A DNA stretch of 64,000 nt. Source: Lethocerus indicus. Its lineage: Eukaryota; Arthropoda; Insecta; Hemiptera; Belostomatidae. The stretch is taken from contig JACDQD010000003.1 of NCBI GenBank assembly GCA_019843655.1, positions 2,978,925-3,042,924 of the forward strand, in the 5' to 3' direction. The translations under genes and the position numbers were made by a program. This document shows positions 10,707 to 21,542 of this stretch, one piece after another (within the stretch, counting starts at the first letter, position 1; every line of letters starts with the position of its first letter). The notes below the pieces were generated by a model. That model had not been told where the DNA came from, did not search any database, and saw only the letters and a list, made by a program, of their open reading frames with translations.

Positions 10707-13700
10707 CAGTGGGAGAAGAGCTGCCGATCACCGAAGGGGGTGAGGGGCCGGCCAGCGCCACCCCCAACGCAGGAGGAGGAGGAGGAGGAGGAGGAGGAGG
10801 AGGACACGCCCAACAGAGTGCAGTCTTATTGCAATTATATTCTTCTGACGACAACAACAACAACAACAACAACAAGAACAGGCGTAAAAACCACCCCCCC
10901 AGCTGTGTGAACTTTGTGAAAACGCTCGACGAATTTAAGGTAGAACGTGCAAAAGCCGTGAGAAAAACAAAGACCGCGACGCGGAAACAACACTTTACGT
11001 CGGTTTAGTTTAGCTTTGGACGAGAGAAGAAATTTTTAAACGCAAAACAAAAAAAAAACAGAAAAAAAATGCGGCGTCCGCTTAAGGTTTAATACGAAAA
11101 AAAAGAAGAAATAAAGACTTTCTTGTGTCGCCAAAAAATATCGTAGGCGGAATTTTCGACGTTCGAATAAATATATTATTATACCCTTTTGTTCACCGAT
11201 TTGTAACGTGAATTCTCCTCCCCCCTATCAGATTTTAATGTAATTGTTGTAAAAAAAAAAAAAAATAACGATGTGGCCGTATCATTCACCGTCGATATTA
11301 TAATTGCTCATAATGCACAATATTGTAAAAAAATTGTTCTCGATCGTCGTCGTGTTTTAGTTATACGATACTATAGTTTGAGATGAACTGCCCCAACCCC
11401 AACCCCAACCAACCACCCCCCAATTTACGAAATAAAACACTACACAACTGTTATAACGCCTACTTGTGTAGTGTAGTGCCGTCGTAAAATTGATATAAAT
11501 ATATATATATATATATAAATATTAATTTGTGAAAACTGCATTTTGTGCGAGTGTGTCAGTGTGTATTTGTGTCGATCGGATGAGCGAAGAGTCGGGGGAA
11601 GAAGAACACGGTGCAGGATATTGTCCCGGGAGAATTTTAATTTTTTAATATTTTTCTTTTTTTTTCTCCCCCTCCCCCTTCCGTTTTAGTCGTGTAAGCG
11701 TTCACCCTTCATTATTTCTATAGAATTGTAACTGTTAAGGCTGCACTCTGTCTGTGAGAATAGTTGAAAAATCTTTTATCAAGAAAAAACCTTGCAACAA
11801 AAAAAAAATTTACACAAAAAAAACAAAACAAAATAAATAACTTGATTTGTCGCTCTAATATCGTGATATACTTCTTAAAAACTATGATATATATATATTG
11901 TATATGCATATATATGTAATGTTAATATTTGACCTGTTTCTTTTTTTTTTATTCGGATTTTTATTCGTCGAATTATTAATATCGTCGTGTCTTTTAATCG
12001 GTCTGAAATTGGCGGGTTGTGTGTAGCTTGAGATGTACCTCTTTTACGTAGAGAGGGAGAGAGAGAGAGAGGGAGAGAATGGGAGGGAGAGAGAGAGAGA
12101 GAGAGAGGGAGAGAGGGGTGCCCATCTAACATATATATTATATATATAGGAGGCAACGCCCACCAGGATATTAATACTGTTGTCTTATCGATAAATATAA
12201 AAAAAATATGCCGATATAATGAAATGAAACATGAATCGGGAAGCATTTAATATTCTAAAGGTGTAATATTCGAAGGAGGGTGTAGATTGCCGAATTTCAG
12301 AAGATTAGAAATTAATTAACACCAGCAGTGTAAAGGAGGGCGAGCGAGTAGAGTTGGGAGGGCATCAATATTATTAATTACTAATGATCTCACAACTTTT
12401 TATAGTTGTAATCTCACTCGATTCTTTATATATATTTTTTTTTTTTTTTGTTAAGTGGTAATTTATTTCAGCATTGTCAGCTCAATTATTGTTTATTGTT
12501 TGGGGTGTATGCATTTTCTAATGTGCACATATCTTTTTACGCTAAAATAAATAAAAAAACATTTCTGAGATTATTAGACTGAAGTCCAGCGGGAGGATAA
12601 GATGCATCATCTATTATTGTGGCGCCCTCTTCCAAATTTAAACAAAAAATAATAATAATAATAATAATAGTTTTTCTCTCCGATTTTATCTTTCAGTTCG
12701 GTCAATGGAAATCCATTATATTCTTAGTCCGACAACACGATTGTAAATTGAAATATATTTTTTATAATACGAATATATAGGTTTAATTTTGACGAGTTCT
12801 TAAAAAAAAAAGTAAAATAAAAAGTGTTGAAAATATTTTGTGAGAAAAAATACGATAGTGGACATTAATTGTTGTTTGTACTTAAGTTAATTTTCAAAGA
12901 CAATTTTTGATTTCTCCACAAGTCTAGTCTGTGTAAATATATTTTAATATTTAGATAACGCCAGGAAGGTCGCTTTGTGTTTTTTACCCTTTTGTACCTA
13001 TTGTTGTTATAATAAAAAAATACAAAAAGTTGTGATTACGAACGAATGTTGAAAAACGAAGAAAGGATAAAGAATTTGTTCAGGAAAAAATGGATCGACG
13101 AACGAGATCTTGGAGAAGAAAGCATCTGCTCGATAACAAGCTGGTGCCTGAATGTATTAGGAGGACCAAAATAAAAAAAAATGAATGTACATTTTCTTTT
13201 ATATAAATACTTATATATGTCTCTGTACCTTGCATTATTTTACTTGTAGATTACGGAAGGAGGTTTTGTACTCTCAAAATTAATTCATCGATCGGTGGAT
13301 ACAAAAAAAAAATTAAAATTAAAATAGTAGACGATAGGTAAATAGTAAATTGACAGATACATATATTAAATAACGTTCCGTGTTATAAAATTAACAAACA
13401 ATGATTTATCCCGAGAGGTGTTACGAATCTAATAAAATATCTATATATGAGTATATATTTTTTAAATTGTGTCTTATTAAATTTATTGTCTTTAATACTA
13501 AACTGGTTAGATAAGTGTAAGAAAATTCACATTCACAAATTGTTACCCCTAAAATATATATTTATGAAGAACCTCCTTTTGGTTAAGCTTTGTAATTAAT
13601 ATTGAAAAAAAAAAGAAAGAAAAAATTGCAAAAAATATGTCTACTACTTGTAAGAAGTAATGTATAAAAACAGCTCTATTTCACAGGCCTATCTGAATGT

Positions 13701-14200
13701 AGTAGATGAAGGCAAATTCCTGCATACTACATAATTGTTGTGGGTTATTTAGCATGGAGGAACCAAACTCTAGTATATATAGCTGTTGACATTGTGATAT
13801 ATAACAATATGAGTTATAATATAGCTCCTTACTATAGCTATTTTCTCAATGATGTGTATAATGTAATGTTATTGTTAATGCAACGTGTTTATTCATAATG
13901 CTGTATTAGTCGCTAAGGCGCAACGCTTTAAATAGATATTTATAAAACAATTTTACTTGTACTGGTTTTTTATTTTAGTTCTGTACCTTAATCTGAATTT
14001 CATCCTACGTGAATTTTTATTAGTGGATATTAGTTTTATTAGATATTTGAGTGTAAGTAATTTTATATGCCATTATGTTTAAATTTATGCCTACTATTTT
14101 CATTTTTTTTCTGTTAATTGTACTGTTTTCACAATTAAATCCTAAATTGGTGATTCCTTGTTTCCTTTTCTTTGTATTTAAAATAGTTTCAATAAATTTA
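10707..14200 (+). other. Ypel: YPEL 3' UTR and downstream AT-rich sequence
   Basis: The sequence after the stop has no conserved coding frame. It begins with a GGA repeat (about 10770-10803) and a CAA repeat (about 10850-10874), then becomes AT-rich. Polyadenylation hexamers AATAAA occur at 11110-11115 and 11431-11436, with further candidates near 12546, 13009, 13430 and 14190, so several transcript ends are possible. A GA tract (12051-12116) and an AAT run (12651-12669) are included. Which signal is used cannot be read from DNA. Confidence 0.5.
12051..12116 (+). repeat. GA-rich microsatellite
   Basis: Interrupted (GA)n with GGGA variants, downstream of the YPEL coding region and possibly in its 3' UTR. 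Confidence 0.9.
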
Positions 14201-14339
14201 TAATAATCTCATACCGCTTTTGCTTTAATTAAAATTCAACATCCTCGAGTTTATGAAAGATAAATCCTAACCCAAATAAATTTATTTTATAAGTTAGGAC
14301 AATAATAATGCATTAGATTTATTGATACATTTTAGAGTA

Positions 14340-14615
14340 CTGTGAACTAATTTAGAATACATGTTTTGTGGTTTTGTTATTGTGTTTTTGGGGATGTTGT
14401 TTGTCCTATTTGTGTTGGGAGGGATTTTGTTAATCAGCTTAAGTCTTTGTCCAGTAACTGGTCAAATATATATATTTGATCACACAACTATTAGGTTCTG
14501 ACTTCCAAATATATGACAGGAAATATATCTGGTATTGTGTATTTACGATCGTAAACGTTTTACTGTTGATTCAAAATTTATTGAACAAATTTATTCTTAG
14601 TAATCTAGTTAATTG
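14340..14615 (+). repeat. foldback-family interior segment, copy A
   Basis: Sequence from GGGATGTTGTTTGTCCTATT through TTTACGATCGTAAA is closely repeated inside the foldback copy at 44.38-44.55 kb, and its right half (TATTGTGTATTTACGATCGT onward) at 28.12-28.20 kb. It leads directly into the 70-bp tandem repeats. Confidence 0.75.
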
Positions 14616-14795
14616 GTGCAAGTGCGCCCCACAAACTTTAGTTAAGGTACATTTCCGCACCACCCTCAGGGGGGCGCTAGTTTATCAGTGCAAGTGCACC
14701 CAACGAACTTTAGTTAAGTACATTTCCACACCACTCTCAGGGGGGCGCTAGTATATCGGTGCAAGTGCTCCCAACGAACTTTAGTTAAGCCGTTA
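14616..14795 (+). repeat. 70-bp tandem repeat, array A (2.5 copies)
   Basis: Units start with GTGCAAGTGC at 14616, 14688 and 14759 (period 71-72). Each full unit ends with CTCAGGGGGGCGCTAG, a CTCF-like core with one extra G relative to copy B. An opposite-strand version (CTTGGGGGGCGCTA, minus strand) lies just downstream at 14839-14852. Confidence 0.85.
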
Positions 14796-15130
14796 GATCG
14801 TGTAAATTTTTATTGCATCGCATTTGTACTTGTCTTGTTAGCGCCCCCCAAGCAGGAACAACAGTTTATGCTTCTCGCCATCGTCAGTGAGGTTCATTTA
14901 ATAATATAGTGCGGAACGTATAACAACATAAAACAAGATCGTCCACTAGGCGAATATTTAGTAGGCGTTTTCCTTCGTAAACAAAATTCAATAGGGCCGT
15001 CTCGGTTAGTCCTTCAGTGTTCTATTGTTCTGGCCTGCTGTGCATCCTCCCCGGGCACAATGTACCCGCACATCTCTTGGCCACAGCAAAACTTGAACCG
15101 CCAGCATTAAAATATCATATGGATATTATA

Positions 15131-16845
15131 TGGAGAACCTTGTTATACTTCATTACGCAAACATAAACCTTGCAGAATAATAAAAATACTCTACTTGTTT
15201 TTAGTTCTTACTAGCTGAAGTACCCGGCCTTGCTCGGGGGGTTCACATCAATAATAAAGCAGAATTGTAATTAAAGATATGTTTATTAAAGTACTTGAGG
15301 TTACACTACATTTATAGTTCTACCTTTCTCTGCTTAAACAAAAATGTAAGATATAAGTACCGGTGGCATCACTATTACGATCATAATCACTGCAATCATA
15401 TTTTACTATTTATTACTTGAATCTTAATGCATACATAGTTTGTAATCTTGAATGGAATGAGAAAATAGTCCTAAATATGTCTGATAAAGGGAAACATAAT
15501 TTTAGAATATCTGATGGCAGTTCTTTTTAATTAAATGTTTATTTAATTGGTGTCGATACTGGCGCTAGTAGTTCCAGAAATCGCCACCAGGGGGCGGTAG
15601 TGCACGGGAAGTGTCGGCACTAGCGCTAGTAGTTCCAGAAATCGCCACCAGAGGGCAGTACTGCACGGGAAGTGTCGATACTAGCGCTAGTAGTTCAGAA
15701 ATTGCCACCAGGGCAGCGTACTGCACGGGAAGTGTCGATACTAGCGCTAGTAGTTCCAGAAATCGCCACCAGGGGCAGTACTGCACGGGAAGTGTCGATA
15801 CTAGCGCTAGTAGTTCCAGAAATCGCCACCAGAGGGCAGTACTGCACGGGAAGTGTCGATACTAGCGCTAGTAGTTCCAGAAATCGCCACCAGGGGGCAG
15901 TACTGCACGGGAAGTGTCGATACTAGCGCTAGTAGTTCCAGAAATCGCCACCAGAGGGCAGTACTGCACGGGAAGTGTCGATACTAGCGCTAGTAGTTCC
16001 AGAAATCGCCACCAGGGGGCAGCACAGGAAACCAAATTCAAACCGAGCGACCTCCTTGCATCTCATGTTCTCCTGATACAAATCCTGATATTTTTCTAAA
16101 CCCAAAAATTGAAAATTTTAATATATCAATATATACGCCGATTTTTCGTTAATTTGATAATAAATGAATGTGTTAAGGCTTGTAATGCACAAATTAGAAG
16201 GAAAAATGTATTTTTTAAATAAAAAAAATAAATTTATTTGGCTACAACTTTTACCTATTATTTTGAAAATTATTTTATACGATGTTCGTTGTCTATTTGC
16301 CTGCATCGTGGCCTGATTTTGTGCAGTTTTATTAGCTCTCAGAAGAGCCACTCTCGATTTTTGTGCTCAGACGAAGTATTTTCTTTGTAGGCGCGACTTT
16401 GTGCTACAGGATAGACGATAAGGGAGATTGGTTTGCGATGGTAATGAAAAATGGGTAAGCAGGAAAAAACGTTTGTAGGTGAACGTTAACCTCGTATCGT
16501 GGAGTAAAGGTCTCTACATATAACATAAGTTCCTCTGGTTTTTATTTAGTTTAAAAAAAAAATTACTTCTATCGACAGCCGATATAATAATACAACAATA
16601 TTAACAATGCTCACACACCGACTGAATCCCTTATGTAGCCTCCGAAGGGAATTGTTCGATCTATCTCGATCGAATAAACAAATATTTTTATTAATTACGA
16701 ACTTTGACCTGTCCCCGTGACCTGGAAAAGTTCTTCTTCACGCTGAAAGTTTGGTGGAAATCGGTTCAGCCGTTTGGAAATGCATAGCGAACACACACAC
16801 AGACAGATTAACGCCATTTGACAAATATTACATAGATTACGTTAA
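15131..16845 (+). mobile_element. composite repeat element, copy A (class uncertain)
   Basis: The left part matches 28.54 kb onward, including TAGCTGAAGTACCCGGCCTT, a motif style widespread at ends of arthropod repeats. It contains the 61-bp array, then a tail shared with both right-hand copies up to about 16445. Copy A alone continues to GGAAATCGGTTCAGCCGTTT and GCGAACACACACACAGACAG, typical of the 3' ends of abundant insect repeats. No transposase or reverse transcriptase frame is present. The RTE-like or SINE-like assignment is inference. Confidence 0.7.
15550..16025 (+). repeat. 61-bp minisatellite, array A: 8 units with CTCF-like cores
   Basis: Each unit contains the palindrome ACTAGCGCTAGT and the core CCACCAGRGGGCRGTA. 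Cores start at 15584, 15645, 15705, 15766, 15826, 15887, 15948 and 16009, all on the plus strand. Two units are shortened by one base, and the third core is damaged (CCACCAGGGCAGCGTA). Units alternate CCACCAGGGGG and CCACCAGAGGG variants. Because 61 is not a multiple of three and the unit lacks stops in several frames, long overlapping open frames run through it; they are not genes. Confidence 0.95.
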
Positions 16846-17813
16846 TGGATTTCGGATGATTCATCCGAATTGCACAGGATGAGTCATCACTCAGGCCGAC
16901 AGGCCTAAGTACCTCAGTTTATTACTAGCAGAATCTAACTGACGTCGGCGAAATCCCCTCGAAAAACACCTCGTTATCAACAGCATCCCCAACGAAAATG
17001 TCAGAGATAAAAAATGGCACATGCGTTATACATACTGCACGGTAACTTTTTTATTAGATATATAACCATTTATGTAATTGTTCTTAACGGACTTCTGTTT
17101 CGAGCATTAAGCTCTTATCCGAGTGGTGGGTCCAAAGTCTTGGGACTCATTCACGAGCCGGTTTCGGCTTTCCACGCAACGTCAAAAAATACGAAACTGT
17201 TCACTTCCCTGAGCCTAAGTTGGCATCGTCAGCTCCCGGGACGGAGCCATTTTCGGGGCCTGTCAATCGGCCGTATATTCAAATCTTTATTCGTATCGGA
17301 CGGTTTTTTCAGCCGTATCTCTCTTCGGCTCGGCATTTGTGTGGGTGCTCTCAAAATGCTGCCTCTAAAATTTGAACCGTTCATCATTGTGGGCTCATTG
17401 TCCGACGGCGGCGGGAGAAACCTGACAAGGGAAAACTCTAATCCACTTGTCCGTAGATAGTGTGGTCTAAAACGGTGGCTCAAAGGGCGTTTCGACGACC
17501 GCTGTTGTGTTCGGAGACCTTCCATTTCGTGGAGTTGAAAATATGGGTAGCCGAGTATGAAGTTGGCGGTGGGCCGGGCAGAAGCAGGTCGATATCGATT
17601 GTCTGGCGGCGGTGTTTGGACTATAGTTGAGGGGGAGAGCGAACAGATGAGGGCTGACACTGGTAGGGGGAAGGGGCAAAGAGCCGGCCGCCGGCTCGGC
17701 TCCTCCCCTCGTATTTTTAGTAGGGGAGTCGTCATGCCAACTGCTCGCACGGCCGCCAGTCTAGAAATAGACCAGTCGTAACTAAGCCGCGTTCTCGTGC
17801 AGAGCTCCCCACT
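16846..17813. promoter_or_regulatory. GC- and CpG-rich region upstream of the zinc-finger gene
   Basis: The base composition shifts to CpG-rich from about 17100, with open frames on both strands (for example 17229-17750 on the minus strand) that look like products of low stop density rather than genes. It is the probable promoter region of the zinc-finger gene. No TATA box in a convincing position was found. Confidence 0.4.
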
Positions 17814-17837
17814 GAGAGAGAGAGAGAGAGAGAGAGG
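17814..17837 (+). repeat. (GA)n tract upstream of the zinc-finger gene
   Basis: Twelve GA dinucleotides, 18 bp before an upstream ATG. GA tracts near insect promoters can be GAGA-factor sites; that role is only possible here. Confidence 0.85.
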
Positions 17838-17855
17838 GCGGCCATAGCTGCCGGG

Positions 17856-17906
17856 ATGAGCGATAGAGCTGAGGAGGAGGCCAACGGCGTTACCGGTAAA
17901 GCCTAG
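17856..17906 (+). other. upstream ORF or alternative first coding exon of the zinc-finger gene
   Basis: The ATG opens a 16-codon frame (MSDRAEEEANGVTGKA, stop). A donor-like G|GTAAAG sits after base 17895. Splicing from there to the AAG acceptor ending at 17945 (a 50-base intron whose pyrimidine tract is the poly-C run) would be in frame with the main start, giving an N-terminal extension of 23 residues. Splicing from 17895 straight to 19022 would also be in frame and would omit the first zinc finger. Sequence cannot decide between uORF and coding exon. Confidence 0.4.
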
Positions 17907-17927
17907 CTCAGACGAACAGCTAGCTCA

Positions 17928-17942
17928 CCCCCCCCCCCCCCC
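17928..17942 (+). repeat. poly-C run
   Basis: Fifteen consecutive Cs just before the zinc-finger start codon, followed by AAG. It could serve as the pyrimidine tract of a 50-base intron or simply be 5' UTR. Length errors in such runs are common in assemblies. Confidence 0.9.
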
Positions 17943-17974
17943 AAGCCGAGGGTCTCTTGGTCGGTGAGCCAACG

Positions 17975-19781
17975 ATGGAACGGTCTGGCTGTCTGTTCGC
18001 AGAGGCGTGCGGAGAGTGCGGCAAGTGGTTCGAGGACTCTGAGCTGCTGGAGGTCCACAGGAGGGTGCACAGCCTCGGGGGCCGCCTCACCGTCGAGAGG
18101 GAGCTCCTCTACCAGGAGGTCAAGAAACAGCACCAGCACACACCCGACACCAAGAATCCCCCAACACAACACAAACCCAGACGCATTTACAAGCCCCCTT
18201 GTAAGTACTAACAACGGCCTAATTACCTTATTAGACTATTATCAAATATATTACTCCTACAACTTCCAGTGTAATTTGTTTTTGTACGCCTTCAACTTGC
18301 CTTATTAATCACAACTATAATAAAACTGAATTCCTACATTTTTCTTTTGTTTCAATCTTGAGCTTATCCTATTTAAAAATTATATAATTATTATATGATA
18401 TATATTTATTATTACGATAAATAAAAGTGCGCAATATTAACTTTTTACAAAAAAAAAATCCTAAATTTCAACACTGTATCATATTTCACTGGGTATAACC
18501 ATCAAATAGTTTTATTTTTTTTAATTGAGATACATTAATTTAAAAAAATATTTGTAAGTGTAATTAAAATTGAATAATTGAACTAAGACAAAAATAAATC
18601 GACCTACTCATTCTGGAATTAATTGTGCAAAGGTTACCTAAATTTATTTATTGTAAGAAATTATATCTCGTAAGAATATCCAAAGTGGTTATAATTTCGT
18701 AATAATATTTAACTCCTACTGTATTTTCCTAGGAAAATTTTTAGAAAACATTTTTTTTCAACTATTATTTACTATATTGGCCGAAATAAAAACTAAAAAC
18801 AATTATTACGCTACACACTGTAATCTATAAAATGAGAGCATTATTTCAACATTAGTTTTATCTATACTTATCTATTGATCCATCATAACTTACTTGTTCA
18901 AGGCTGTCCTCAGTACTGTCCATTCTTCATCGCCTCAATTTCAATGGATATTATATTAATTAGTTGATGGATTGAAATTTTCTGTTTACATTGAAGTTGA
19001 ATAGATAACAACTTTTTGTAGCCAAAAGAGTCGGGCTCACCAAAATCCGCATGGAAGATTGTTTAAGGTGCGATGCGTGCTCGTGCATCTATATCGATGA
19101 GAGGGACTATTATAAACATATGCGTAATTTTCACGAAAAATACAACACCATCATACCCAGGTAATCAAATATAAAAAGGATGAGAAACTTGAGTTTAGAA
19201 TACCAGTATTTTTTATACCTCCTTATTATTTATTTCTGACAAGTTAGACAGTAAAAAATTTGGTTTTAACAATTTTTGACTAGAATCAGGAGAAAAAGCC
19301 CATCAAATATCAAGTACAAGAATATCACGTTACCGAAAGCGGTGGAGTTGACAAATGCCATAACACCAAAACTGGGCCAAAATTTAGAGGAACAAGTAAA
19401 GCCTGAAAACATAAAAGAGAATATTAAGGTAAAATTGATTTTTTAATCTTACCTCTTAAAACTATAATTTGAATCCCATACTTTGACAATTACATCATGT
19501 CAACATGTTTTCCATTCCAATATGAATAGTCCAAATGTATGCATTTAATCTTATTTTATATATAACATTACCAATGTGATTTTATTATAATGTTTATAGT
19601 ATTCTATGACTGTAACATAATGATATTGAAATGTGTTCAGAATCGTTGGAGTAAAGTATTGTCTCGGCGCTTGGTTTACCAACCGAAAATTAAAACGGAA
19701 ATCGATGATCCTGATCCACCGGATGTGAGTCCACTTCTTCATGTTGAAGTCAAAATTAAAACTGAACCTCCGGACGAATAA
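17975..19781 (+). CDS. two-finger C2H2 zinc-finger protein, four exons
   Basis: Exons 17975-18200, 19022-19160, 19284-19428 and 19641-19781 join in phase across GT-AG introns to 216 residues. Finger 1 is Cys12-x2-Cys15-x12-His28-x3-His32; finger 2 is Cys92-x2-Cys95-x12-His108-x4-His113, preceded by an extra Cys89. The linker is rich in Lys, Gln and Pro and basic (PRRIYKPP). The C-terminus is acidic and proline-rich with two IKTE motifs (Lys188 and Lys210), matching the psi-K-x-E sumoylation consensus. This suggests a small nuclear DNA- or protein-binding factor; I do not recognise an orthologue. An in-frame stop at 17921-17923 bounds the unspliced frame and the first ATG after it is 17975, but a spliced N-terminal extension is possible. 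It lies between YPEL and Nle on the same strand. The exon structure is secure from frame and splice sites; the function is inferred from the fingers only. Confidence 0.85.
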
Positions 19782-21400
19782 TTTATACCTACATAAACAA
19801 GCAAGAAAAGAGAAAATAATTTTTTTATATATAAATATCAATACTTATAAAATAAGTGAGTAGTTTAGTCATGAAGGTCAGATAATAGACCATATGCTCT
19901 AATTTACCAAAACCATTTACTTTTCTAGTCTTATTCCAGTACTTACACTGAAGTTTATTTGAAGTATATAGTATTTATTTCAAGTATTGAAGTATATAGT
20001 ATTTATTTCAAGTATTGAAGTATATTTATTTATTGTTTTGTACACAAACTGATGTGTGTGTGATATATATTTATGTCTCTGATTATTTATACTATTTATT
20101 TTTAAATGAATTTTCAAAATTTGACAAGGAAACAGTGCTAAATTGCTGTCTAAATATGTAATTTATTTCTAGGAAAGTTTCAACATTTCTCTCTTAATTC
20201 ATTTAAATTCTGCAGAAAACAATCAAAGAATATGTAATATGGAGCATTTTATTTATTATAAATATAAATATATGATATGGAATTTTGTTAGACAAAATAC
20301 AACATAAACATTAATTCTACTTTACCCATCACTGAAAATATGTTATTTTATGAGCTTCCTTTTTTATATGAATTTGTCCAATTTGAGACAAAAATTGCAG
20401 CAACGTGTTTCATCTAAGTACTCCTGAAGGATCCATAATCAGGTTATATTGTTACCTGACAATTGTTGCCAGTTCTGCTTATTTATTTATTTATTCTGAA
20501 AAATGTAAGTAAATGTTCAAATTACTGTGTATTGTTATAGTAATGTTATTTTTTAAGTTTTAATATGAAACATGACCAACTATATAAATGTATTTACTAA
20601 ATTTAATATATACTATTATAAAAATATGATTATTTTATTTGACTTGTTCCATTACCTGAGTGTCCTTTAAGCAATAAAAAAACAAAGGAAATGATTACAC
20701 TTATATAGTTAATTTTTACAGAATATTTGGCAGTAATTGTTCATTATGTATAATTAAAATGCAAATACAATTATCCAACCTCTAATATTCATTTCGATAG
20801 ATTATTCATTCAACATTTAGAGTCTTGAGAGTTGATTATTCACTATAAAGAATATAAATATTATTTATATAATTATGATGAATTTTAAAATTCAATTCTT
20901 TTGTTACCAAATGCAACAAAGGGGCATGCAGGGTTAAGTTCTAGGTATTATTGACATTATTTCATTAATCTATTTTAATCATACATTAGTATTTCATTAA
21001 ATTGAGAAAACTATAGATCATTACTGGAAGAGCAGTGAGATAGAAATTATATTACTTCTGAATAATGTATTTAATTTTCACATATGAAAGCAAAAAATAT
21101 GTATTTTGTATACATTTATGTGCGGAGTTTATTTCAACTAATGTATTTCGAATCTTACCTGCTGTAAAATTGTTTTTAGTTACTTAAATTTATATATATT
21201 ATTAGGCGATACCACTTACACATATAGTAACAGCAAATACAGTTCCAGTTGTTCTTCCCGTTTCGAAAATATTTTCCGCACATTTTGTTTTTAACAGGCC
21301 GGATAGAAAATCAGAATCATACTGATCATACTTGAAAATTCGCTTAAATATTCGCTGAAATAAATTGTAAAACCTGTGGCTGTCGTCGAAGGCGGAGCTT
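19782..21400 (+). other. zinc-finger gene 3' UTR and intergenic AT-rich DNA
   Basis: There is no exon after the TAA. Candidate polyadenylation hexamers include 20673-20678 (AATAAA). The only structured element is a 28-bp tandem repeat at 19961-20035. The rest is very AT-rich and featureless up to the Nle promoter. Confidence 0.55.
19961..20035 (+). repeat. 28-bp tandem repeat (2.7 copies)
   Basis: Units beginning GAAGTATATAGTATTTATTT start at 19961 and 19989, with a partial third at 20017. Confidence 0.9.
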
Positions 21401-21433
21401 GCGCTAAGAAAACTGGCTTCAGGTGGTCCGCCA

Positions 21434-21475
21434 TTGGGCCGCCAACACTCCAATGGCTTCCTCCTAGAGCACGTG
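21434..21475 (+). promoter_or_regulatory. Nle: Nle promoter-proximal sites: CCAAT boxes and a CACGTG E-box
   Basis: An inverted CCAAT (ATTGG, within CCATTGGG) and a direct CCAAT (21450-21454) are followed by a perfect palindromic E-box CACGTG at 21470-21475, about 68 bases before the start codon. Canonical E-boxes are typical Myc/Max sites in ribosome-biogenesis promoters, which fits this gene. Actual use is inference; the sites may lie in the 5' UTR. Confidence 0.5.
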
Positions 21476-21542
21476 CCTCGCCGAGAGGTTCCACGACTCC
21501 AGGTTCGACTGAAGCCATCCTGTTTACTCACACCAGCGAACG

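Noticed and set aside
15565..16099. Several overlapping 60-84 codon frames on both strands across the 61-bp array (also at 29078-29321 and 30067-30309)
   Set aside because: They are repeat translations: the 61-bp unit cycles through all three frames and happens to lack stops. There is no start context or homology.
17229..17750. 173-codon minus-strand frame before the zinc-finger gene
   Set aside because: It lies in CpG-rich promoter-like DNA where stops are rare, and the other frames are open too.
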